Positions 1-10,086 of a DNA stretch of 64,000 bases are shown here, piece by piece (the first letter of the stretch is position 1; every line of letters begins with the position of its first letter). This DNA comes from Aquilaria yunnanensis (Eukaryota; Streptophyta; Magnoliopsida; Malvales; Thymelaeaceae): the NCBI GenBank assembly GCA_039654915.1, contig CM077594.1:70674393-70738392 (forward strand), written 5' to 3'. The notes beneath the pieces were generated by a model that ran no database searches, was not told the DNA's origin, and saw nothing but the letters and a program-made list of their open reading frames with translations. The position numbers and the translations under genes are program-made.

Positions 1-1128
1 AATGTTGTAGCAACATTTACCATAGGTTAGTCCATAAAACACATAATAAACATAACCAAATCACTATGGCATCCCTCCTCAAGCTAATGGTTGGTCTTAG
101 GAGGATTTTAAAACTAGTTAGTACTAACTTTGGGCTCTAGAAAACCTCACTTTACTGCCATCATTTTGCACTTCACACTAGGTCACAAAACCTTCAATAA
201 GTGCACTCCCCTCACTAAGCTTGTTTCATCAAGCTCATGGCTCTCTTCCAAGCTTAGCCCTAGCTCCATGGATGTTTTAAAATTGTAGAAAATAGTCCAT
301 GAGAGCAAGAGAACCCTTACCAAAGAGAGTAGGCCTAATTTGAAGCTTAATCCTTGAAGTATGCAAGAAATAGCTCTAGTTTGCTTCCAATTGCTTCCTT
401 TTGCCTTCAATTTCAATCAATTGCAAGTTTGAAGGTGTGGTGGCTATGGAGGAAGTATGGTTGTGTTCTTGGCCTTGGGGAGGATGAAAATGAGAGTGGG
501 ATAAGTGATTTGGCCACTTAAATCGCCTTAAATGAGCTTAAGGGCACCAAAACACACTTAACAAGCTTAACCTTGCTTTATGTCACTTTCTTTCTCACTA
601 ATTATGGTTTCTTTGTCTTAAACTCACTGGTACACATGTGCGCAACATTTTTCACTAATTATCAAGTCATGGCTGCCCCCCCCATGGTGGGATAACCACA
701 AAATTTCACCCTTAGACTTAAGTCAAAAGCTTGAACACCTTAAGGTTTACACTAGGACATTTAGGTCCTTATTGCCTTTAGTGTTTCCTTTGTTCAAACT
801 TGTCTTCCATGAGTAATTTGGTCATCCAATAGCACTTTCATACCATTTATATCCTTCCCATAACTCTCCAAGTCTCTTTCTTGAGAGTTTTGCAATTGAG
901 TACCCGAATTGCCAAAACCTTACAAAAAAGTCCATAGGTTGGTTGACAAACAAGCAATCCTTAATGCTTTTCTTGGGGGCCAAGTTACCAACTTGGAACA
1001 CTTTTAAGGAGGTGTTGATCATGCATTTTCCCCCTACACTTCAAACACTATGGTGAGAATTACACAATATAATGGCTTTTAGCCATTATAACACACTTGT
1101 AATTCTCCCATTTTATGAGGTGGTAACA
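1..1128 (-). repeat. A1 3' LTR (partial, cut by window start)
   Basis: This is the first 1128 bases (minus-strand sense) of the family A LTR, which is 2464 bp in A2. It ends on the plus strand with GGTGGTAACA and is followed by a polypyrimidine block at 1130-1140, which is the polypurine tract when read on the minus strand. It matches 11425-12550, 19220-20346 and, inverted, 31935-33065 and 61625-62740. Small open frames at 183-416 and 822-1022 recur in other copies of this LTR (see findings); I do not call them genes. Confidence 0.95.
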
Positions 1129-1129
1129 A

Positions 1130-1140
1130 TCCTCCCCCCC
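1130..1140 (-). other. A1 polypurine tract
   Basis: On the minus strand a G-rich run ending GGGGGGGAGGA lies immediately upstream of the 3' LTR start at 1128. This is the expected position of the plus-strand DNA primer of a retrotransposon. The same run precedes the A2 3' LTR at 12552-12562. Confidence 0.85.
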
Positions 1141-1141
1141 G

Positions 1142-1915
1142 TTAAAAATTTTGGTCCTCCAAAATAGCCTTTAGCTTCGGGTATTCTTCAGGATACCTTT
1201 CCATAAGGTCTTTTTCAGTTTCCCAGGTTACTTCTCTTTCAGAGTGGTATGACCACTGAACTTTAACCATGGGAATATGTTTGTTTCTTAACCTTCTGGT
1301 ATCCTTGGCTAAGATAGCTATAGGTTTCTCTTCATATGTCAAGTTAGGTTCCAACTGTATGTCTTCCACTACAATAGCATGCTTTGTGTCTAGTAGACAC
1401 TTCTTAAGCATACTGATGTGAAAAACATTATGAATACTTGACATGCTTGGCGGTAGAGCTAACCTGTATGCTACCTTGCCAACTCTATCCAAGGTCTCTT
1501 AAGGACCGATGTATCTTGGAGCTAACTTGGTTCTTTTGCCAAATCTGACAGTGCCTTTGGTTGGTGCAACTTTTAGCCAAACATTGTCACCAACCTCAAA
1601 TTCCAAGTTTCTCCTTCTTTTGTTGACATTGGTTGTGGTCCTTTCGTTGGCTGCCTTTAATCTTTCTTGAATCTTCTTGATTTTGGACGTAGTCTCTTCA
1701 ATAATTTTGGGACCTAACTCTAGCCTGTCTGAGGCTTCCACCCAACAGTGGGGTGTCATGTACCTTCTTCCATATAATGCTTCATAAGGTGCCATGCCAA
1801 TGGTGCCTTGGTAACTATTGTTATATGAGAATTCCACCAATGGCAAGTGTTGGTCCCATTCACCTTTGAAATCCAACACACAGCTCTTGAGCATGTCTTC
1901 CAGTATCTGTATCAC
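1142..1915 (-). pseudogene. A1 integrase C-terminal part with chromodomain-like tail
   Basis: Two minus-strand frames cover the end of pol. 1499-1915 holds the end of the integrase core (ILEDM with the last catalytic Glu, then an ALYGRR segment) and the C-terminal domain with KLAPRYIGP. 1142-1492 continues after a stop (VGP-type motif, then HNVFHISMLKK) and ends with a chromodomain-like stretch in which VQWSYH and TWETEKDLMERYPE can be seen. In chromoviruses this tail is known to bind chromatin marks and steer insertion into heterochromatin. The stop between the two frames lies near 1495-1500, where A2 and G3 read through, so the gene is broken here. Confidence 0.85.
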
Positions 1916-2616
1916 CCTTTCAGATTACCCATCTATCTGAGGATGGTAAGCAGTACTCAGGTGGATTTTGGTTCCTAGTGCTTTATGAAAAGCACTCCAA
2001 AACCGAGCTGTAAATCTTGGATCTCTATCAGATACAATGGAGTCTGGCACTCCATGTAGTCTCACTATCCCTTGGACATAGATCTGAGCTAAGCTCTCCA
2101 AGGAGTCTGTGAGTTTCATAGGTAAGAAGTGGGCACATTTGGTTAGCCTATCCACAATGACCCATATTGTATCATGCCTTAATTTGGTCATAGGCAACCC
2201 AGTAAAAAAGTCCATGGTTATGTTGCCCCACTTCCTCACTAGTATAGGTAGAGTATGTAGGGTACCAGCTGGCTTCTGGTGCTCTACCTTTACCCTCTGG
2301 CATGTGCCACATTTGGAGACATAAGTAACTATGTCTCTCCGTATGTTTGCCCACCAGAAGTGAGTCTTCAAATCTTTATACATTTTCTCACTTCCTGGAT
2401 GGATGTTCAACTTGCCTGTGTGAGCTTCTTCAAGTATTTCATCCCTGAGCTTTCCTCATTTAGGCACATATATTTGGTCCTTGAAGTACAGTAATCCTTG
2501 CTTGTAGGCAAAGGATTGATACAAGGAACCTTTTTCCTCTCCTGAGATTTTTTCAAATCAGGATCTGTCTCTTGTGCCTTTTTGGCTTCATCAATCCATC
2601 CAGACTGAATTGTCAA
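1916..2616 (-). pseudogene. A1 integrase zinc finger and catalytic core
   Basis: 1925-2410 encodes the HHCC zinc finger region (HPGSEKMY, then CGTCQRVK) and the core with MDFFTGLP (first Asp) and IVSDRDPRF (second Asp). The third catalytic residue, Glu, lies just beyond a stop at about 1922-1927 in the next segment. 2407-2616 encodes the linker between RNase H and integrase (CINPLPTSKDYCT). All three DDE residues are therefore present but split by a stop. This segment is the one deleted from A2. Confidence 0.85.
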
Positions 2617-3847
2617 TGTCTAAATTTGGGCTTCCTCCCACTTATGCCAGTTATGCCATTTATGCCATAGGCATAGCAGACTATTTTGCTCATCATGATC
2701 AGCTAAGGATCCTCTTTTCAAAAGTCCTATGTACTTCCTGCTCTCCTGCTCAATGCATCTGCTACTAGATTGTCTTTGCCCTCTGTGTACTGTATACTGC
2801 AGTCATAGAACTTGATGTACTCCAACCATCTCCTTTGCCCATGTTCAACTCTTTCTGAGTGAACAAGTACTTTAGGCTCTAATGGTCAGTGTAGATCATA
2901 AAGGGACTACCAATCAGGTAATGTCTCCATTGCTTCAGAGCAAAAATCACTGCTGCCAGTTTTAGGTCATGGGTAGGATAATTTTGCTCATGGGGTCTTA
3001 ACTGCCTTGACCCATAAGCAATAACATTTCTATCTTGCATAAGCACACAACCAAACCCAGATCTAGATGCATCTGTATATATGATGTAGGGCTTACTTGG
3101 ATCTGGAAGAATCAATACTGGAGCTTCAGTCAACCTCTGCTTGAGCTCCTGGAAACTATTTTCACACTTCTCAGTCCATTCAAATCTTTGACCCTTCTTG
3201 GTCAGATGAGTAAGAACTGAGGCAATCATGGAAAAGCCTGATACAAATCTCCTGTAGTATCCAGCTAATCCTAGGAAACTTCTGATTTCCTTCACAGTCT
3301 TTGGTCTTCCCCACTCTTGCACTGCCTTGACCTTTTCAGGGTCTACCTTAAGGCCTTGTGCATCTATGATGTGTCCTAAGAAAGACACCTCCTTTATCCG
3401 GAATTCACACTTGGATAACTTAGCATAAAGCTGATGCTGCAATAGGGTCTTTAAGACAATCTTTAGATGATGTTCATGTTCATTTTCATCCTTGGAATAC
3501 ACTAGGATGTCATCAATGAACACAACCACAAATTTGTCCAGATGTGGTCTGAACAACCTGTTCATCAAGTCCATGAAAGCAGCTGGGGCATTAGTCAAAA
3601 CAAATGGCATGACCGTGTACTCATAATGCCCATATCTAGTCCTGAACACAGTTTTAGGAATATCTTCCTCCTTTACTTTCAATTGCAAGTATCCAGATCT
3701 CAAATCTATCTTGGAGAAGATCTTAGCTCCTTTGAGTTGATCAAATAGATCCTCAATCCTAGGGAGGGGATACTTGTTCTTGATAGTCACTGCATTAAGC
3801 TTCCTGTAGTCAATGCATAGTCTCAAAGATCCATCCTTCTTTTTCAC
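2617..3847 (-). pseudogene. A1 reverse transcriptase and RNase H
   Basis: The open stretch 2879-3847 starts [17 protein letters not shown], runs through [10 protein letters not shown] and the catalytic [10 protein letters not shown], and enters RNase H with YTDAS and IYTDH. The RNase H end continues to about 2620 in other frames, where [15 protein letters not shown] and DALSR-like remnants are disturbed by small indels near 2740-2880. Known role: RT copies the RNA genome and RNase H removes the RNA strand. The RT active site is intact (F-I-D-D). The start given is the first codon of the open stretch; the real polyprotein begins in gag. Confidence 0.9.
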
Positions 3848-3944
3848 AAAGAGAACAGGAGCTCCCCATGGTTGGTATTCTGTAAAGAGGTATGGATATT
3901 GGACTAGCTTCTAGCTGCAGCTTGATTTCAAATTCAATCTCCCT

Positions 3945-4568
3945 TTATGGAGGAATACCTGGCAAGACTTTAGGAAATACATGTGGAAAGTCTCTCACTA
4001 TAGGTATTCTGTCCACTTCCTTATCACAGTGCAATTCATTCAATGCATAACAGTAATCATGCTCAGAAATCACAAGTATCTTATCTAATACCTCTAGCTC
4101 CATGCCATGCATTTCATACAGTAATTCCTTAGAATTCACTAATGCATGCACCTCACCATCAGGCAATGTGATTTCCCTCTTAGCACAATCAATTCTTATG
4201 TTATCCATAGCAAGCCAATTCATACCCAGCATTAAATCATACTTAGGATTGTCCAACACTAGCAGATTAGTCATAACCTTAGTCTTTCCTACTACTAGCT
4301 CACAATCTTTAGCTAGGTCATTAGTGAAAAGACATTGACTACCTGCTGTTTTCACTAAGGATATCCTAGGCATGATTTCAGTAGGCAATTTCATGGCATT
4401 AACAAATTTCCTAGACACTATAGACACAGATGCACCAGTATCAAACAGAACACTAACATGCAAACCGTTAAGGTAAATGTTACCTCTTAGTGCTCCTCCC
4501 TGCTCTGATGTCTCTGGCCTCTCAACTTGGAAGACTCTGCCAGCTTTTTGCACTGGAGGCCGAGGCAC
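3945..4568 (-). pseudogene. A1 aspartic protease and pre-RT linker
   Basis: A 207-codon frame holds the retropepsin motif LFDTGASVSIV (catalytic DTG) and, further on, YDLMLGMNWLA, the typical second hydrophobic-glycine motif of the fold. It ends with FPHVFPKVLPGIPP, the linker conserved before RT in chromoviruses. Between 3848 and 3944 about 90 bases of linker present in A2 (15499-15600 and 14430-14470) are missing, and the frame shifts. Known role: cleavage of the Gag-Pol polyprotein. Confidence 0.88.
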
Positions 4569-4633
4569 TGGAGGAACTGGCCTCTGCTATCCCTCCGTTG
4601 GTGCTCCTCCTTTAGGTCATGCCCCAATAGGTC

Positions 4634-5184
4634 TTACTGGACCTTGGTCTTCTGGCCTCCTCTAGATCCACATCTTAGACACGCTTGGGTATCAAAGTAG
4701 CAAGGTTTCTTTCCATGAAACCTCCTACACTTAGGGCACCTTAGGCCAGGGAACTTCCCCTTAACCTTGCCCTCACCACCAAAAAGGGAACTCTTGGCAA
4801 TTCCCTTTCCATGTGGTGGCTTCTTCTGCTTGCCTCCTGCCTGGCTACTTTCCCCCGGTCCATTGGGAATGTACTTAGTCTCATACTCCTCTTGCTCTAC
4901 TAATAGAGCATTTTGCATTGTTTCATAGTATGTAACTGCTCTAAAAGGTCTAATAGCCTTTCTAATGTCTGACCTTATGCCTCTGACAAATCTTTTGGCC
5001 TTCAATTCCTCAAGTCCATGATACTTAGGAGCATACCTTACTAACTGGTTGAATTTGTGCTCATACTCTAGGACACTGAGATTGTCCTGCCTTATAGCAT
5101 CAAATTCAGCTTGCTTCATATCCTTCTTAGCATCACTGATGTACTGCTCCTGGAATAGCTGTGTGAGCTCTAGCCAACTCATCT
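4634..5184 (-). pseudogene. A1 gag, 3' part
   Basis: The frame encodes the capsid C-terminal half (LSVLEYEHKFNQLVRYAP is the recognisable retrotransposon Gag motif) and a CPKC...CLRCGS segment. The zinc knuckle is broken: A2 has CLRCGSTDHWIKDC at 16340-16380, while here CLRCGS runs into RGGQK because about 38 bases are absent near 4665. The 5' half of gag, corresponding to A2 16905-17697, is lost at the junction with the Copia LTR at 5185. Confidence 0.85.
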
Positions 5185-6600
5185 CTATTAGTGTTGTGCC
5201 CAAAAGCCAATCATGAGATGATTATATTTTTGCACATTGAGTCATGATATTTTATTAAGGCGTTAATCCAGCAATTATGTTTATTGTTTTGTTTCTGCGT
5301 AACTTAACAAACATAATTGTAACCCTAGAATAATGATATTCTTAAACGTCCCTAGTCTAGTATTTTTGTGGAGCGGGTTCCAATAATACATAACAACTAG
5401 CATATGTGGAGACTAATATGAGATATGTAGTCTACATATGGGTACAAGTTGGAGAACTTGTGTACTAGACCGACCCATCATGAGAACACTACATGGATCA
5501 TTATATGAGTGTCATAAGTGATTCTCATAGTGATCATGGTATATGTAGTCCTTCGACCTAAGATCATCAAGGTTCCCTACATGTGAGTCACATACTTTGA
5601 TAATTTCCTTTGTTGCTCGTAACCGAGTGAACTTGAAGGAGGTCAGTGGGTATGTCACATATCATGTGGAGGGATTTGTATGATCAAGATGGGATTTGTC
5701 CCTCCTATGTAACGGGAGTGATATCTTCGGGCCCCTTGATAGAGTAAGACTTAGAAAAATGCATGGCCATGCTCGGATGAGTTGATATACGATATCAACG
5801 TAATCAGTTTAAGTTAGTCTACTCGGTAATCAAGAAACCAAAGATTGGGCTATACGAGAGTGACACATTCCATGTCTCGTGCTTAGTCTTGATATCTTGG
5901 ACAAAGGGACAATGGCATATATCGGTGATGATCATACAGGTTTAGTCGAATCATCGACAATCTTGTCACTTGGGTAGCAATGATGTGTTGCTAGATACCG
6001 CTCATTGCTTATGATCATAAATGTGATTTATGATCATTGCCAACGTGATAAGAGCCTATTGGGTCGCACACATAGAACTATTTGGATCATTAGAGTGCAT
6101 GGGCTAATAATTTGGGTTTTGCTTTCACAATAATTTCGTATTAACAATGGGCCCAATAGTTGAGCCATTATTAAGCCCGAAATTAAAGCCAAATTGGATT
6201 AGGGCTTTGAAACCTATTAGGCCTGGAAGTTGAGTCTCACTATAAATACAACTTCTAGTGAGAAATTCACAGGTCTTCTTGCCTTTACCTCCCAAAAGGA
6301 CAGCCGCACTCTTCTCTTGCAATTCCTTGGAGGACGCAAGCTAGCACTGCGAGCGCAAGAGAAACACATCTGCCGGGATGTGGTGGAAGCGTGGTGATCC
6401 CGAGAGGCTCGTGTGGATACCATAGAGAGCCTGAACACGTCAACTATTCAGGTTTTGTGATTCTACTCTACAGTTGAGTGAGAGATCTCAACCGAAAATT
6501 AGGTATGAAAGTTTTCGAACACCCGGTTTACCCCATTTCACTTCGATCCTGGAGGGTTTTGGTTAAATTCCGTTGCGCTGTTTGGCTCCCGAAACCCATT
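5185..6600 (+). repeat. Copia LTR (family of C1), plus orientation, no target duplication
   Basis: The block begins TATTAGTGTTGTGCCC and ends near GGCTCCCGAAACCCA. It matches the C1 3' LTR (22203-23617) and the solo LTR at 53408-54823, both in the opposite orientation. A TATA box (TATAAATA) lies at 6241-6248. The left flank is A1 gag and the right flank is the middle of an A-family LTR, so the two flanks are not contiguous in an intact A element and no 5-bp duplication is seen. The last few bases (CCCATTA instead of CCCAACA) are uncertain by about 5 bp. Confidence 0.88.
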
Positions 6601-7046
6601 AGGGATAACTACAAAATTTTAACCCTTTGACTTAAGTCAAAAGCTTGAACATCTTAAGGTTTAAGTTAGGACATTTAGGTTCTTAATGCGTTTAGTGATT
6701 CCTTTGTCCAAACTTCTCTTCTATAAGCAATTTGGTCCTCCAATAGCACCTTACTACCATTCATGTCCATCCCATAACTAACCAAAGCTCTTTTTTAAGA
6801 GTTTTTGAAATAAGTAGCCGAACTTCCAAAACCTCACTAAAAGGTCCATAGGTTACTTGACAAACAAGCAATCCTTAACGCTTTTCTTGGAGCCCAAGTT
6901 ATGTCTTAGAACACTTTGAAGGAGGTATTGATCATGCTCTTTACCCCTCACACTTCAATCATTATGATAAGAATTACACAATATAATGGTTTTTTTACCC
7001 ATTATGCCACACTTTGTAATTCTCTCATTTTTGTAAGGTGGTAACA
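6601..7046 (-). repeat. A1 5' LTR remnant
   Basis: This is the first roughly 450 bp (minus-strand sense) of a family A LTR, ending on the plus strand with GGTGGTAACA at 7046. It is more diverged from the other copies than they are from each other (for example TTTTTGTAAGGTGG in place of TTTTATGAGGTGG). The remaining 2 kb of the LTR, the primer binding site and the gag 5' end are missing to its left, where the Copia LTR is found. Confidence 0.88.
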
Positions 7047-9106
7047 ATGATGAAATTTAAACTCAATTTGACTAAATATTGGCTTTTACTTGTTAAGGAA
7101 GTGAAAAAGGGAAAAAAAAGGTAATTTTTAGGTCAAATATGGTGAAAAGGATCTAGGCAGGTGAGAATGGGTATTTCAAACCATTTGGTGAAATTTAGTG
7201 ATGTTTGAAGTTAAATTGACCAGGTTTGAGACTTTTCTTATAAGCGAACCTAGAAAGGGGATTTCAGAAATTTTGGTTAGTCAAACTTTGTCAAACCTGA
7301 GTCAAACCCGGTAAAATATAGTCAACCCTGGTCAAGGGTAGGAAAATTCATGGTTGGAAGTCGAGGAAAGAAAATCTATGAATTTAAGTGCAAATGGAGA
7401 CATATTTGAGAATTTTATGAAGGTAACTTCCTTTTAACCAAGGGTTGTGATGCCTTAATGGCGCATTCATGCCAAGCACATCTTGGAAACTTTAGGGAAT
7501 GACATAACCTGATTATGAGGCAAGAAATAAGCTTCCAAAAATGTGGAAGAGCCCCCATTTCCCTTGGTTAAAAGCCATAAACCATGACTAACCATGTAAT
7601 GGAATTAATCTTCTACCATTTTAACCCTTTCACCCATTTTCATCCTTATTCATCTCGAAACACTCTAGCTCACTTTATTCTCTTCCTCTACCCATTTAGC
7701 ATGTCCTAAACCCTTAAAACATAGAAACTCACCAAAAGAATGAAACAAAAATAAGAGAAACAGAGCTTGTAAGTGAGAAATGAACGAGAGAGTGTGTGTG
7801 TTGTAAGGGAGGGCTTAGGAGTCTGGTTTCTTTCTTCTCCAAGAGGTGGCCATGATTTTGGGCTATTTTTTTTTAGGTGAGAAACTTTATTTTACGAGAC
7901 CTTGGTTTCATCTTCTTTAAACAACAACCTTTTTGCTCATAAAAACCCTTGGTTGTTGAGGTTAAGCTTGGTGAGAGGGAGGAGAACTATGGAGCTTTGA
8001 AAAGTATTTTTGGTTTGAGATTTTCTAACAAGATAAAGAGGATATTTTGGTCTATTTATGTGCAGTAAAAAAAAATAGCCCCCATTCCCAAAAATGTTGA
8101 TTGGTCAAGTGGTTATTTTAGTATGTAGTTAACGGAGTCCAAGCAGACTAGGGAAGGATTCTTGGTGCTTGAAACTTGAGCTTGCAAGGAGGTGATCTAG
8201 ACAAGGGTAACGTGTTCTAGCCTTTCTCCATTTGGGGAGCTTTGGCCATGTTTTAGATTTTTAAAAGCTAGGACAAATGGTAGGGAAAAAAGGGCTCGGG
8301 GTGACCAATAGAGCCAAAGAAGGCTCATGTGGCACTAAGGTTAGACCTAGCTCCTAGTTTTGGGCAATAGGTGGTGTCCTTGGTGCACAGGCTATAAAAT
8401 GGCATGTGGATCAAGCATTAGGTTCTTGGTAGATAAGTGTGGCTGAACCTTCAAGGTTTGGTAGGCACAAGAAAGGTATGCCTCAGTTTGGGTGTGTAGG
8501 TGTTGTTATCGAGCTCAAGGGCTTGGTATGTGGTCGTGTGTGTGTGGCATCAGCTCCTAGGTGCAAGAATCCAAGCTTGGCAATGTAACTCCAAAGTTGC
8601 CTAAGGCCGAATTGCACTTGAACAAGCTTGAATCTTCAATTTTAATTCTAATCCTTCATCAATTCGGCAAAAACCCAAGCCTCCGAAGCCAAGAACACCA
8701 ACTAAGCTCAAACTAGGATCTTTGACCCAAAAATAAACTGGTTTGACTAACTGGAAGCATGCAAATTTGGTTGGGTGCCACATGGCATGAAATTGGGTTT
8801 AATGCTTGTCACGGTAAGGTCATTTTCTTGCATGGCACCATGTAATCCCCCATTAAAAGATTCCCCTCAATTTAGCACCCAAATGTATATGTGCAAATGA
8901 GCTCTCACCTTTACATATATGCTGCTATGGTCTTAAGTCCTTCAAACATTCATCCAAGTACACTCAGTAAACATGTCTTTGGAACATTCACATGTGCCTA
9001 CTAAGTCCAACTAATATATCTCTTAAGCTATTGCACATGACTTGCTTTCCACTTAATTTTCACCGCTCATTTACTTAAGCTTTGTGTGGGAATAAGGGTT
9101 ATGACA
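7047..9106 (-). repeat. Probable G2 3' LTR (left limit unknown)
   Basis: The right border is clear: on the minus strand TGTCATAACCC starts at 9106, directly after a polypurine tract. The left part has no coding similarity and no copy elsewhere in the window, which fits an LTR whose partner lies outside. The A1 insertion at 7046/7047 cuts it, so its far end would lie left of the window. Several AT-rich and purine-rich stretches (for example 8036-8100) are present but no gene is supported. The 60-codon frame at 8601-8783 is not convincing. Confidence 0.65.
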
Positions 9107-9119
9107 ATCTCCCCTCCTT
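9107..9119 (-). other. G2 polypurine tract
   Basis: On the minus strand AAGGAGGGGAGAT directly precedes the LTR start TGTCATAACC. G3 has the analogous AAGGAGAGAGGGAT at 27443-27456. Confidence 0.85.
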
Positions 9120-10086
9120 AAAGAATTTGGGGCTCCAAATTCCTGATAAGCTTAGGATACATATGTGGATAACATCTCACAATTTTCTCCTCTATTTCCC
9201 AAGTTGCCACTTCTTGGGTATGATAATCACTAAACTTTGATCATGGGAATCCATCTACTTTTCAACTTTATTGTATCTTTGGCTAAGATTTGGGTAGGCA
9301 CCTCTTCATATGACAAACTTGGTGTTATAGGCGCAGTAGTGGGTAAAACCACTTGATTAGAACTTGGAACATACTTCTTTAGTAGACTGACATCAAAAAT
9401 ATCATGCACATGTTCCAGTTTAGGTGGCAAGTCTAACTTGTATGACACACTTCCAACCTTAGCCAATATTTGAAATGGCCCCATGTATTTGGGTGCTAGT
9501 TTCCCCTTCTTTCCAGATCTCACCACTCCAGTCATAGGAGAAACCTTGAGCCACACACAGTCTCCTTCTTGGAATTCTAGGTTTCTTCTCCTTTCTAGGT
9601 TTGCATATGACTGTTGCCTGTCACTGGCAATCTTGATCCTTGCCTGGATAATCTTTATCTTCTCAGTCGTCTCCCTGATGATTTTTGGCCTTAACTCCAA
9701 TTTATCTTTTGGCTCATGCTAACAGTGTGGGGTAATACATTTTTTTCCATACAATGCTTTATATGGTGCCAATCCAATCAATGAATGGTTCCCATTATTG
9801 TATGAGAATTCCACTAATGGTAGATGAACATCCCATCCTCGTTGGAAGTCAATCGAACAACATCTTAGCATATCTTCTAGAACCTGAATGTTTCTTTCTG
9901 TTTGTCCATCTGTCTGTGGATAGTATGCTGAGCTAAACTTAAGCTTAGTGCCGAAAGCTTGATGTAGGGATTTTCAAAAGCTTGAAACAAACCTAGGATC
10001 CCTATCTGAAAGAATATCATCAGGCACACCATGAAGTCTCACTATTTCTTTTATGCAAAGCTGGGCTAGCTTATCCAGTGAGTTTG
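9120..10086 (-). pseudogene. G2 integrase, C-terminal two thirds
   Basis: 9230-9700 encodes the integrase C-terminal domain (KLAPKYMGPFQILAKVG, then HDIFDVSLLKKYVPS) and the start of the chromodomain-like tail (SRWIPMIKV). Upstream, 9720-10086 encodes the core in disturbed frames: the catalytic Glu (QVLEDML-like, near 9880), [13 protein letters not shown] and DRDPRF-like (near 10000) can be followed to the A2 junction at 10086. The other part of the core is at 20352. Stops at about 9718 and 9970 interrupt the frame. Confidence 0.82.

Larger units (their letters stand above)
1..7046 (-). mobile_element. A1: degenerate chromovirus-like Ty3/Gypsy element
   Basis: On the minus strand the order is 5' LTR remnant (right), gag, protease, reverse transcriptase, RNase H, integrase with chromodomain-like tail, polypurine tract, 3' LTR (left, cut by the window edge). 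This order (RT before integrase) defines Ty3/Gypsy. The left LTR border is 1128, where minus-strand TGTTACCACC begins, and the same terminus recurs at 7046. Compared with A2, the 5' end of gag, the primer binding site and most of the 5' LTR are missing and a Copia LTR sits at the gap. The target duplication cannot be tested because the left end is outside the window. Assignment to Tekay/Del is a guess from the chromodomain-type integrase tail. Confidence 0.9.

Noticed and set aside
660..700. Homopolymer C run in A1 LTR (near 668-680) as a sign of misassembly
   Set aside because: Equivalent C-rich stretches occur at the same place in the other family A LTRs, so it is a property of the family.
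8036..8100. Possible microRNA-type hairpin or other structured RNA in the G2 LTR
   Set aside because: The purine and pyrimidine runs do not form a convincing stem on inspection, and no copy exists in the window for comparison.
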